This document shows positions 8,672 through 15,915 of a DNA stretch of 47,481 bases, piece after piece. A program made the position numbers and the translations under genes. The notes under the pieces are model-generated. The model worked only from the letters and a program-made list of their open reading frames with translations. It was not told the origin of the DNA and did not search any database. The first letter of the stretch is position 1; every line of letters begins with the position of its first letter. The stretch spans positions 1 to 47,481 of the forward strand of contig JBPOIH010000010.1 in the NCBI GenBank assembly GCA_052034685.1, written 5' to 3'. Source of the DNA: CAYUUR01 sp052034685 (GTDB taxonomy: Bacteria; Patescibacteriota; Saccharimonadia; Saccharimonadales; CAYUUR01).

Positions 8672-9379
8672 TTATAAGAGGGTAATTTTGGTGACTGGGG
8701 TGATCCGTATGACAGCTTGACCAATGATTTCATCAGCAGGTATTTGCCCTAGACTTGAGCGGGAATCGATTGACCCGCCCGCCTCTCGATTATCACCGAC
8801 AACAAACACATGACCTTCACGAATGACTGTGTCTACTGAACCTGAGGTTTCGGCAAGGTTAGTGCAGCAAGGAGGTGTGGTGACGTCTTCTCCACGAGGG
8901 TTGGTCTGGTTATAGACAGTTATCTTACCGTCTTTTAGGACGAGTCGTTCGCCTGGCAAGCCAATAATACGCTTAACGAACTTCTCGCTGGTATCTTGAG
9001 GATTATGCACCACAACGACATCGTAGCGCTTAGGGATGTATTTGCCATTTGTTAGCTGTGCCCAAGTCTGGGGTAGTTTGCTGACCAACAAAGTGTCTTT
9101 AGTACTGAGCGTCGGAGACATGCTTTCTCCGTCAACAAAGAATGGCTGCATGACCCATAGGTTCCAGGCGGCAACACAGGCTAGTACGCCACCCAAAATC
9201 GCTAGTTTACTTGTGACAGAAAGCGCTTTACGTTTAGTGGCGTTGGCATCAGGTGCAATCGGCACGTAGACGTCAGATCGAACAGTTTGAAGCGGCAAAT
9301 TACTTGGTCGAATATCTTCAGTTTCATCGACTTCTTCCTCTTGCTTTGGTGGCTGTGGTTGTTGTACATCAGGCGGCAT
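8672..9379 (-). CDS. lepB: Signal peptidase I
   Basis: Membrane serine protease that removes signal peptides from exported proteins. A Pro/Glu-rich cytoplasmic tail of about 50 residues is followed by one membrane span (about 57-78) and the catalytic domain. S86 lies in VDGESMSPT, the general base K136 in VKRIIGLPGE, and the conserved GDNR...SIDSRSSLG box near 194-210. All catalytic boxes are intact. Length (235) is typical for a single-span enzyme plus the long tail. A Cys-Cys pair (PPCC, about 168-171) is unusual for the family and may form a disulfide or bind metal. Confidence 0.95.
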   Translation of the reverse strand: MPPDVQQPQPPKQEEEVDETEDIRPSNLPLQTVRSDVYVPIAPDANATKRKALSVTSKLAILGGVLACVAAWNLWVMQPFFVDGESMSPTLSTKDTLLVSKLPQTWAQLTNGKYIPKRYDVVVVHNPQDTSEKFVKRIIGLPGERLVLKDGKITVYNQTNPRGEDVTTPPCCTNLAETSGSVDTVIREGHVFVVGDNREAGGSIDSRSSLGQIPADEIIGQAVIRITPVTKITLL

Positions 9380-9390
9380 GGTTACTTGCT

Positions 9391-9396
9391 AGTGTA
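9391..9396 (-). promoter_or_regulatory. -10 box of lepB
   Basis: On the minus strand TACACT ends 11 bases before the lepB ATG, with no Shine-Dalgarno sequence. This is the same short-leader arrangement seen at many genes in the window. Confidence 0.5.
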
Positions 9397-9469
9397 GTAG
9401 AAAACGCCAGTAAATGACAGATTTTCTTATGCTTGCAGTCGCAACAGGGGCCACCTCTGTTAAACCGCC

Positions 9470-9497
9470 TTGATTATTTATGCACTTTTGTTATACT
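9470..9497 (+). promoter_or_regulatory. Promoter of the LysM-CHAP hydrolase gene
   Basis: TTGATT (9470-9475) and TATACT (9492-9497) are 16 bases apart. Transcription should begin near 9503, giving a leader of about 140 nt before the proposed start. Confidence 0.65.
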
Positions 9498-9502
9498 GAC
9501 AC

Positions 9503-9644
9503 CTGCAATTTGTTGTATTTCAGTCCTATCACAACAGATTGCGGTTGAGTCTAACGTTCATACATAACGCAGCACGGTCGAACGCTGCAAAACATAATTA
9601 AGACCTGACTCAATCAATGCGGCGCAAGCGCCGGGAGAACTAGT
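9503..9644 (+). promoter_or_regulatory. Structured 5' leader of the LysM-CHAP gene
   Basis: Three hairpins can be drawn. The first begins at the predicted first nucleotide and pairs 9503-9516 with 9531-9544 (14 pairs including two G-U). The second pairs GCAGC with GCTGC near 9570-9590. The third is a five-pair GC stem with loop CAAG (9620-9633) that runs into the ribosome binding site GGGAG at 9633-9637. The last could hide the binding site, so translational control is possible. I could not match it to the c-di-AMP (ydaO) riboswitch that controls wall hydrolases elsewhere. Confidence 0.45.
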
Positions 9645-10799
9645 ATTCGTACTATTTCGCAAACTGTTTCCGAAGAATTTTCAACTAAGGTAGGTTCGCT
9701 TACCCCTAAAAAATCACTCCATCGAGCGTATGGTCGACTTTCTGGCCGTTCACGACGTAGGGTTGTTCGTTATGGCTTGGTTGCAGCAAATATCGCCGTG
9801 CTCATTGGAGTCACGGGCTTTTTGGTGTACTCAAACCGTGCTGAATCATCAAACTCAACTCAAGCAGCGGTGTTCTCTGTAAGCAATGAAGACGAAGTTA
9901 ACCCGCTTGATCAGCTGTCTTCTGCGGATATTGCCGTGCAGATTGCGCAAGTCACCCGCATGGATCAGAGGACTGCAGTTGCAAACAAGGCAGATACGGT
10001 GAATGCTCAGTTGTCTGTCACGGGTTCAGACGCCAAGGTCATCTCTAAGCCACAAGTTGTCACTGAAGGTCTCAAGTCAAAATATGACATCATATTCTAT
10101 ACGACTGTTAAGGGCGATACAGTGACCAAAGTTGCCAAGAAGTTTGGTGTAACGTCAGACACTATACGTTGGTCGAATGATCTTGAAGGCAACGCTCTGC
10201 CAAAGGGCAAGCGTTTGGTTATTTCGCCAGTGAACGGCATCGTACATCGCGTAACGGCAAGTGACACGCCACAGAGTTTGGCGCTTAGATTTAACGCAAG
10301 CAAAGACAAGATAGTAGCTTTTAATGACGCAGAAATCGGTGGTTTGCGAGCAGGCGAACTGATTGTTATTCCTGGCGGCTCTCCGGTTGCCACCACAGCC
10401 ACTGTCGTGGCTGCAGCACCGGCATCTAACACCGCCAGCTTTGCATGGGGCGGTCAATCGCCAGTGTATGGTGGTAGCGGTTACGATTATGGCTACTGTA
10501 CGTGGTGGGCAGCTGTTCGTCGTTCTCAGATTGGTCGACCTATCCCAAGCAACCTTGGTAACGCGAGTACCTGGAAAGCCTTGGCGGCATCTGCTGGGCT
10601 TGGCGTCGGTAACCGACCGGCCACTGGTGCGGTCATCTGGACACCGCCGCGTGATTACTACGGGCACGTTGGTTTTGTAGAGAAAGTATACCCTGACGGT
10701 CGCGTAATGATCTCTGAAATGAACACGGCAGGTTGGGCGGTCAAGAGCACAAAAATCTTGAGTCCTTCGCAAGCGGCCGCTTACTCGTATATCTATTAA
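9645..10799 (+). CDS. LysM-CHAP peptidoglycan hydrolase, probable ATT start
   Basis: Wall hydrolase of 384 residues if started at ATT 9645. A basic tail (RSRRRVVRYGL) precedes one membrane span (about 45-64). Two LysM repeats follow, centred near residues 165 and 215 (GDTVTKVAKKFGVTSDTIRW; TPQSLALRFNASKDKIVAFN). A C-terminal CHAP amidase/endopeptidase domain has its Cys in YGYCTWWAA, His in YYGHVGFVE and a polar residue in ISEMN. There is no ATG, GTG or TTG in frame before TTG 9777. However, the frame is open from 9609, the upstream codons give a sensible positive-inside tail, and GGGAG sits seven bases before ATT 9645. If TTG 9777 is used instead, the product has 340 residues. Confidence 0.8.
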   Translation: MRTISQTVSEEFSTKVGSLTPKKSLHRAYGRLSGRSRRRVVRYGLVAANIAVLIGVTGFLVYSNRAESSNSTQAAVFSVSNEDEVNPLDQLSSADIAVQIAQVTRMDQRTAVANKADTVNAQLSVTGSDAKVISKPQVVTEGLKSKYDIIFYTTVKGDTVTKVAKKFGVTSDTIRWSNDLEGNALPKGKRLVISPVNGIVHRVTASDTPQSLALRFNASKDKIVAFNDAEIGGLRAGELIVIPGGSPVATTATVVAAAPASNTASFAWGGQSPVYGGSGYDYGYCTWWAAVRRSQIGRPIPSNLGNASTWKALAASAGLGVGNRPATGAVIWTPPRDYYGHVGFVEKVYPDGRVMISEMNTAGWAVKSTKILSPSQAAAYSYIY

Positions 10800-10831
10800 T
10801 TTCTTTTCGCACTAGACCCTGACCCCTAAAA

Positions 10832-10846
10832 CCTATACCCTATAGG
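10832..10846 (+). promoter_or_regulatory. Palindromic promoter element of obgE
   Basis: CCTATA-CCC-TATAGG is a perfect inverted repeat. Its right arm supplies a -10-like TATAGG six bases before the obgE ATG at 10853. It may be an operator overlapping the promoter or a small hairpin. There is no Shine-Dalgarno sequence. Confidence 0.4.
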
Positions 10847-10852
10847 CTAGAG

Positions 10853-12130
10853 ATGTTTATAGATAAAGTAACAGTAGAATTCCAGGCAGGCGATGGCGGT
10901 AACGGTATTGTCAGTTTCCGTAAGGAAAAATTTGTTGATAAGGGTGGTCCAAATGGTGGTGATGGTGGTGATGGTGGTGATGTGATCTTGCGAGCATCAC
11001 GTAACCAAAACACGCTTGCTAACTTTCGTTTTCAAAAGCTGCTTGAAGCCGAGTCCGGCCAGGCAGGGAGCAAACAGAACAAACACGGCAAGAGCGGTTC
11101 TGACCTTGTGGTAGCTGTGCCAGTAGGGACTGCTGTTCATGCTGAAAATGGCGATCTCCTTGCGGACTTGGCGAATGACGAACAAGAAGTCGTCATAGCC
11201 CGAGGTGGCAAGGGTGGTTTTGGTAATGCTCACTTTGTATCATCCAGGCGGCAAACACCGCGCGTTGCAGAAAAAGGCGAACCAGGCCAGCACCTCAAGG
11301 TCGAACTCGAACTCAAAATGATTGCTGACATAGGTTTGGTTGGACTGCCAAATGCCGGTAAGTCAACCTTCCTTGGCTCGGTGAGCAATGCCAAGCCGGA
11401 AATTGCCGATTATCCATTTACGACATTAACCCCCAACTTAGGAGTGGTCGATGTGTCAAAAACGCACAGCCTATTGATTGCAGACATCCCCGGTCTGATT
11501 GAAGGTGCCAGTGAAGGCAAAGGATTGGGCGATGACTTCTTACGTCACATTGAGCGCACCAGTGTGATTCTCCATCTGATTGATGCATATCAGACTGACA
11601 TAGTTGACGCCTATCGTACTATTCAGCATGAATTAGCGTCATATCAGGTTGACTTAAGCAAGAAACCACAGATTGTTGCTCTGACAAAGATCGAAGGGCT
11701 TGATGACGAAATGGTACAAGACAGAATTTCAGAGCTGAAGAAAGTGGTGCCTCGCACGACATCGGTCTATGCGATCTCTGCATTGAGTAAGCAAGGCGTC
11801 CAAGAGCTGCTGTATGCTCTGAGTGCAAAGACAGAAAAGCAAGCCGCAAAGACGGCGAAGGCCAAAGAAGATAACAAAGAACTACCAGTGATTCGCCTGA
11901 GCGAAGATCCGCACTGGGTGATTGAAAAGATTGGTGAGCACTGGCTTGTCAAAGGGCAAAAGATTGAGCGTTTTGCTCGGCGAACTGATTTCGCTGACGT
12001 GCACGGCGAGCAACGCATCCGCGACATTATGCGCAAAATGGGCATAATGCGTGAGTTACAGAAGAAAGGTCTCGAAGCTGGTCAGAAAATAATCATCGGT
12101 GAAGATAAGTTTGGTGAGTTCAAGTACTAA
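10853..12130 (+). CDS. obgE: Obg/CgtA GTPase
   Basis: Ribosome-associated GTPase needed for 50S assembly and stress control. The glycine-rich Obg fold (1-158, with the repeat GGPNGGDGGDGGDV) is followed by the G domain with P-loop GLPNAGKST, switch II DIPGLIEGA and specificity motif LTKIE. A C-terminal OCT domain (about 340-425, ending EDKFGEFKY) is also present. All three domains are complete. The repeated GGTGAT codons near 10950-10980 simply encode the Gly-Gly-Asp repeats. Confidence 0.97.
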   Translation: MFIDKVTVEFQAGDGGNGIVSFRKEKFVDKGGPNGGDGGDGGDVILRASRNQNTLANFRFQKLLEAESGQAGSKQNKHGKSGSDLVVAVPVGTAVHAENGDLLADLANDEQEVVIARGGKGGFGNAHFVSSRRQTPRVAEKGEPGQHLKVELELKMIADIGLVGLPNAGKSTFLGSVSNAKPEIADYPFTTLTPNLGVVDVSKTHSLLIADIPGLIEGASEGKGLGDDFLRHIERTSVILHLIDAYQTDIVDAYRTIQHELASYQVDLSKKPQIVALTKIEGLDDEMVQDRISELKKVVPRTTSVYAISALSKQGVQELLYALSAKTEKQAAKTAKAKEDNKELPVIRLSEDPHWVIEKIGEHWLVKGQKIERFARRTDFADVHGEQRIRDIMRKMGIMRELQKKGLEAGQKIIIGEDKFGEFKY

Positions 12131-12184
12131 GGTACGAATTCGGGACAGAGCATAACTCCACAGGCATATTCAACGAGGTGATGG

Positions 12185-12190
12185 TACACT
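12185..12190 (+). promoter_or_regulatory. -10 box of sbcB
   Basis: TACACT lies six bases before the sbcB ATG at 12197. With this spacing transcription would begin at the start codon, and no ribosome binding site is seen. Confidence 0.55.
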
Positions 12191-12196
12191 TGGGGC

Positions 12197-13633
12197 ATGA
12201 AAGAAACCTTCTTTTTTTATGACCTCGAAACGACAGGTGTTAATCCGCGCGATGGACGGATCATGCAGTTTGCCGGGCAACGGACTGACCTTGAACTTAA
12301 GCCGATCGGTGAGCCTCACAACATCTTTATTAAGTTGACTGAGGACACGCTGCCTGAGCCAGATGCCATAATGATTACTGGCATTACTCCTCAACAGACT
12401 CGTGCAGACGGTGTGACTGAAGCCGAATTCATGCAGATATTTACGGGTGAAATCGCAACGCCTGGTACGATCTTTGCTGGGTTTAATAGTGTGCGCTTTG
12501 ATGATGAGTTTATGCGTTACCTGCACTACCGGAATTTCTACGACCCGTATGAATGGCAATGGCAAGACAAACGTAGCCGCTGGGATCTACTAGATGTTAT
12601 GCGTATGACGCGAGCATTACGACCAGATGGCATTCAGTGGCCAGTCGATAGTGAAGGTAAGCCAACCAATCGTTTAGAAATGTTCACGAGTATCAACAAG
12701 CTTGATCATAAAGATGCGCATGATGCGTTGAGTGATGTCTGGGCAACTATAGCTGCCGCACAGTTGCTGCGTGACAAACAAACCAAACTGTTTGACTATT
12801 TGCTTTCAATCCGCGGCAAAAAAGCCGTTCATGATGTCGTCTCAACCGGGCAGCCTTTTGTGTATAGTTCCGGCAAGTATGCCAGTGAGTTTGAAAAGAC
12901 GACGATTGCCTATGAGCTGGGCGATAATCCTAAAAAGCAAGGCGTGCTGGTGTATGATCTGCGACATGATCCAACCCCGTTCTTAAACATGAACACAGAG
13001 CAGCTGGTAGAAGCATGGCGCTGGAAGAAAGACCGTACAGACCAGCCGTTACCAGTAAAAACGTTGCAGTTCAACCGTTGCCCGGCCGTTGCGCCATTGG
13101 GCGTACTCGACGCAGCTAGTCAGGAACGGATTGGTCTTGACTTGGACACGATGCAGCGACACTTGGCTATTCTGCGAGGTGATGGCGAATTCTACCAGAA
13201 GCTTCTTTCTGCACTTGAGATAATGAACAAAGAACAACAGACGCGGCTAGTGAGTAGTGACATAGAAGTCGATGCCCAACTATATGACGGATTTGTGCCG
13301 GATGGCGACAAAACAACCATGCGGGCTGTGCGTGCTGCTGAGCCTACTCAGCTGAGTGAATTTGCTGATAAGCTGCAAGACAAACGGTTACAATCATTGC
13401 TGCCACTATATAAGGCTCGTAACTTTCCATCATCACTGACAGACGAAGAGCGTGGTGTCTGGGAAGAGTTTAGAACCCGACGACTGGTTGGCGGTGGCGG
13501 TAACAGTCGTTTGCAACGATACATGCGTCGTCTGGCGGAGCTGGCAGAGAGTCCGCGCGTCAGCGCAGAAAAACGGTTTTTGCTAGAAGAACTACAGCTC
13601 TATGCTGAGAGTATTATGCCTTTGCCCGAGTAG
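12197..13633 (+). CDS. sbcB: Exodeoxyribonuclease I (SbcB)
   Basis: DEDDh-type 3'-5' exonuclease that degrades single-stranded DNA in repair and recombination. The catalytic set is present: D9 and E11 in FYDLETTG, D102/D103 in FNSVRFDDEF, and H175 and D180 in HDALSDV. The remaining 300 residues correspond to the SH3-like and helical domains of ExoI (WAWRWKKD-like segment, then LPLYKARNFP near the end). Length (478) matches E. coli ExoI. The 3' end overlaps the convergent gene at 13614-13907 by 20 bases. Confidence 0.93.
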   Translation: MKETFFFYDLETTGVNPRDGRIMQFAGQRTDLELKPIGEPHNIFIKLTEDTLPEPDAIMITGITPQQTRADGVTEAEFMQIFTGEIATPGTIFAGFNSVRFDDEFMRYLHYRNFYDPYEWQWQDKRSRWDLLDVMRMTRALRPDGIQWPVDSEGKPTNRLEMFTSINKLDHKDAHDALSDVWATIAAAQLLRDKQTKLFDYLLSIRGKKAVHDVVSTGQPFVYSSGKYASEFEKTTIAYELGDNPKKQGVLVYDLRHDPTPFLNMNTEQLVEAWRWKKDRTDQPLPVKTLQFNRCPAVAPLGVLDAASQERIGLDLDTMQRHLAILRGDGEFYQKLLSALEIMNKEQQTRLVSSDIEVDAQLYDGFVPDGDKTTMRAVRAAEPTQLSEFADKLQDKRLQSLLPLYKARNFPSSLTDEERGVWEEFRTRRLVGGGGNSRLQRYMRRLAELAESPRVSAEKRFLLEELQLYAESIMPLPE

Positions 13634-13907
13634 ACTTTGTTTTCTTTGCAGTCTGCTTGCGCGTAGTTTTCTTGGCCTTTGACTTTGCTTGCGCAGTTGA
13701 TTTGCTTGCCGTTTTAGCACGTACGCGAGGCTTTGTTGGTGTGACGACTTGCGTGTTCATAGTCGCCGCCTGAACCTTTAATGCGTACTGTTTGTGATAA
13801 CGAAGTTCCAGCACAATTAGAAAGATGGCTGCTACTGCGAGCACCCAGGAGAGTGTGATGTTGATATGTGTGCCTGGAATAATACCCAGGACGATGAACT
13901 CTAGCAT
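13614..13907 (-). CDS. Small membrane protein with Lys/Ala/Thr-rich tail
   Basis: A 97-residue protein I do not recognise. One or two hydrophobic stretches (about 1-12 and 18-36, SWVLAVAAIFLIVLEL) are followed by a cytoplasmic tail that is almost wholly Lys, Ala, Thr, Ser and Arg. The tail resembles low-complexity nucleic-acid-binding tails, so the protein could tether DNA or RNA to the membrane; that is inference. I chose ATG 13907 because the upstream TTG at 13934 lies inside the -10 box. It is transcribed from a good promoter, which supports a real gene. Confidence 0.65.
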   Translation of the reverse strand: MLEFIVLGIIPGTHINITLSWVLAVAAIFLIVLELRYHKQYALKVQAATMNTQVVTPTKPRVRAKTASKSTAQAKSKAKKTTRKQTAKKTKSTRAKA

Positions 13908-13933
13908 GACGCCAACCCGATTAATTAAGGCCA

Positions 13934-13961
13934 ATTATATACCTTATTGCACACAAGTCAA
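13934..13961 (-). promoter_or_regulatory. Promoter of the small membrane protein gene
   Basis: On the minus strand TTGACT (13961-13956) and TATAAT (13939-13934) are 16 bases apart, close to the sigma-70 consensus. The predicted leader before ATG 13907 is about 20 nt. Confidence 0.75.
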
Positions 13962-13975
13962 TAATATTGTAAACC

Positions 13976-14824
13976 TTAAGCTTTAATAGGAGTGTTTTGG
14001 GCGTTTTTGTAGCTTCCGAGCAACTGTACTTGGCAGCCTTGGCTTTGTAATTCACTGATTGCTGCAATAAACTGCTCATCATCTTGCCCCGCAGCAATGT
14101 CCAGATAGAACATGTAGTGCCATGCCTTACCGATAATTGGCCGTGATTGCAGCATCAATAGGTTGAGAGATCGATCGGCAAAGGCCCCGAGTGCACGATG
14201 GAGCGCGCCTGGTTTTGTGTCTGCCGGTGTGGTTAACACAAGGGAAGTTTTGTCGGCAGCAGAAACGGCGAGTGCGTTGGTTTGAAGCACTACAAACCGT
14301 GTGTAGTTCTGCTTATTTGTTTCAATGTTTTCGTCAAGTACTGCCATGCCATGCAGCTGTGCTGCTGCGCGTGAAGCAATGGCTGCTCGACTTGGGTCGC
14401 CCCATTGTTTGATGTCGGCAACACTGCCGGCGGTATCGTGATGCTCAAAACGCTCGCTGTGCGCCAGAGTAGTGTCAAGGTAGGTTTCGCACTGCGAAAG
14501 TGCCACGGGGTGCGAGTGCACTTCCTTAATGTCACTTATTTTGGTGCCAGGAAAGCCAATAAGGCACTGAGAAATCTGCAAATATACCTCGCCAATTATT
14601 TGAGCTTTTGATTCAAGCAGCAAGTCGTACACCTCATTAATAGAGCCGTAGAGCGAATTTTCTATGGCAACCACGGCGTAATCGGCTTCTTGACGATTGA
14701 GGGCGTCAAAGACAAGACGAAACGGTAGGTCACAGTTAATCGTCTTAATGTCGCCAGGGAAGAACTGTTTGGCGGCAATGTCGTGGAATGAGGCTTGCTG
14801 CCCCTGTATAGCAACTTTTATCAC
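13976..14824 (-). CDS. pheA: Prephenate dehydratase
   Basis: Converts prephenate to phenylpyruvate in phenylalanine synthesis. The catalytic domain shows VAIQGQQASFHDIAA at the start, IENSLYGSINEVYDLL, the catalytic Thr in HHDTAGSVADI and the NYTRFVVL motif. A C-terminal ACT regulatory domain has GALHRAL and QSRP (usually ESRP). I chose GTG 14824 because it starts the canonical N-terminus and follows a -10 box (TACTAT) by eight bases; in-frame ATGs further upstream lie within or before that box. It appears alone, without other aromatic genes nearby, which is notable for a reduced genome and could point to a role in using imported precursors. Confidence 0.93.
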   Translation of the reverse strand: MIKVAIQGQQASFHDIAAKQFFPGDIKTINCDLPFRLVFDALNRQEADYAVVAIENSLYGSINEVYDLLLESKAQIIGEVYLQISQCLIGFPGTKISDIKEVHSHPVALSQCETYLDTTLAHSERFEHHDTAGSVADIKQWGDPSRAAIASRAAAQLHGMAVLDENIETNKQNYTRFVVLQTNALAVSAADKTSLVLTTPADTKPGALHRALGAFADRSLNLLMLQSRPIIGKAWHYMFYLDIAAGQDDEQFIAAISELQSQGCQVQLLGSYKNAQNTPIKA

Positions 14825-14831
14825 AAGATGG

Positions 14832-14838
14832 TATAGTA
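14832..14838. promoter_or_regulatory. Overlapping divergent -10 boxes (pheA and the gene at 14863)
   Basis: TATAGT on the plus strand (14832-14837) and TACTAT on the minus strand (14838-14833) overlap by five bases. The plus box serves the gene at 14863, which has a leader with a GGGGAG ribosome binding site. The minus box lies eight bases before the pheA GTG. Confidence 0.55.
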
Positions 14839-14862
14839 CCATCAAATTAAGGGGAGATAAAG

Positions 14863-15777
14863 ATGCCGCCACGAGATCACCTTGAGCGTCCATTTCAAGG
14901 ATATCCTGCATATGGAGCTGTCCATGAAGTTATCCCAAATTCCAAACTGAACGCATTTCTGTTCGATTTTATACGTATCAGCGACGAGCTCATTAAGCGC
15001 GGTCTAGCAGGAATTAGAATGCCGGAACTCCCTGACGTGCAGGATGAAGATTTCTTTACAATACCTTACACACACGAAGATGTTGACACGAGCGAACACA
15101 CTGAAGGCAAGGTTCCGCTTATAGAGATATATCCGGTTGATTTTGAGACAGGCTCGCGTTCAAGGGCAGAGATAGAGGAAATATACGACCCACGTCATTT
15201 TTATAAAGTGTTTGATATAGACACAATGGGTGTCAGTGTCGTTGAAATGGCACACTCATCGAAGGCGGCAAAAGCGGTGCGTACACTGTGGGAAAATCAG
15301 GATTTTGGCGCTGTTGAACAGGAAGCGCGTGATGAAGTCGGCAGAACTTGTCCTGATATGACACCAAAGTTTGCCTTTAATCGAGTTGAGGGTGTCGGAC
15401 GACGCATGCCAGGCATACATACTGAGTTTGTACGCCAAAAGCTTGCATTATGGCCAGATACCACAAAGTTCCCTAGCACACTTGAGCTGATTGAGAAGGA
15501 GTCAGAAATTATTACATTAGCGATTCAGCGCCGCATGAAGCAGTTTTTGTATCAGTGGGACAGCACACCTCACTTAACCTTTGCGGTATTCCGTTCAAGT
15601 ATTACTGCTCAAGATATAGCATTGATCACCGCTGCAGCGAATGAGAATATCCGGTTGCGTGGGCCTAAGGCTGAGGACGGCAGCATACTGAGTGGCGGCG
15701 AGCTGACTGCACGACTCGGTAAACTTGATTTTCGCTATGCGGCGGAACGTTCAAATAAGCGTAAAAGAAACCGATAA
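14863..15777 (+). CDS. Conserved-looking protein of unknown function
   Basis: A 304-residue soluble protein that I do not recognise. It starts at ATG after a clear GGGGAGA ribosome binding site. It has no signal peptide or membrane span, a C-terminus rich in Arg and Lys (ERSNKRKRNR), and a PHLTFAVFR segment (about 236-244). That segment recalls the His-x-Thr motifs of 2H phosphoesterases, but a clear second motif is not obvious, so I do not assign it. It is divergent from pheA. Confidence 0.7.
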   Translation: MPPRDHLERPFQGYPAYGAVHEVIPNSKLNAFLFDFIRISDELIKRGLAGIRMPELPDVQDEDFFTIPYTHEDVDTSEHTEGKVPLIEIYPVDFETGSRSRAEIEEIYDPRHFYKVFDIDTMGVSVVEMAHSSKAAKAVRTLWENQDFGAVEQEARDEVGRTCPDMTPKFAFNRVEGVGRRMPGIHTEFVRQKLALWPDTTKFPSTLELIEKESEIITLAIQRRMKQFLYQWDSTPHLTFAVFRSSITAQDIALITAAANENIRLRGPKAEDGSILSGGELTARLGKLDFRYAAERSNKRKRNR

Positions 15778-15819
15778 CGATAGCTTTTATCTCTGTTTTT
15801 TGGTAGAATATTTGGGCTT

Positions 15820-15891
15820 ATGAGTCCTGTAGTGAGTCTCCATGTTGCTTCGCAAAGAAATGACAAGGATAATCACTCTAACAGACTATAA
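15820..15891 (+). CDS. Possible leaderless small ORF upstream of uvrA
   Basis: A 23-codon frame (MSPVVSLHVASQRNDKDNHS then NRL) begins ten bases after a TAGAAT -10 box (15804-15809) and ends 24 bases before uvrA. The spacing matches other short-leader genes here, so this may be a leader peptide or simply untranslated leader. There is no homology support. Confidence 0.3.
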   Translation: MSPVVSLHVASQRNDKDNHSNRL

Positions 15892-15915
15892 GAATCATTT
15901 AGTTAATAAATTGCC

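Noticed and set aside
9503..9644. c-di-AMP (ydaO) riboswitch before the wall hydrolase
   Set aside because: Gene context fits, but the conserved core sequence of that riboswitch is not visible and the hairpins differ.
10950..10983. Tandem GGTGAT-like repeats
   Set aside because: They encode the Gly-Gly-Asp repeats of the Obg domain and are not a DNA repeat of interest.
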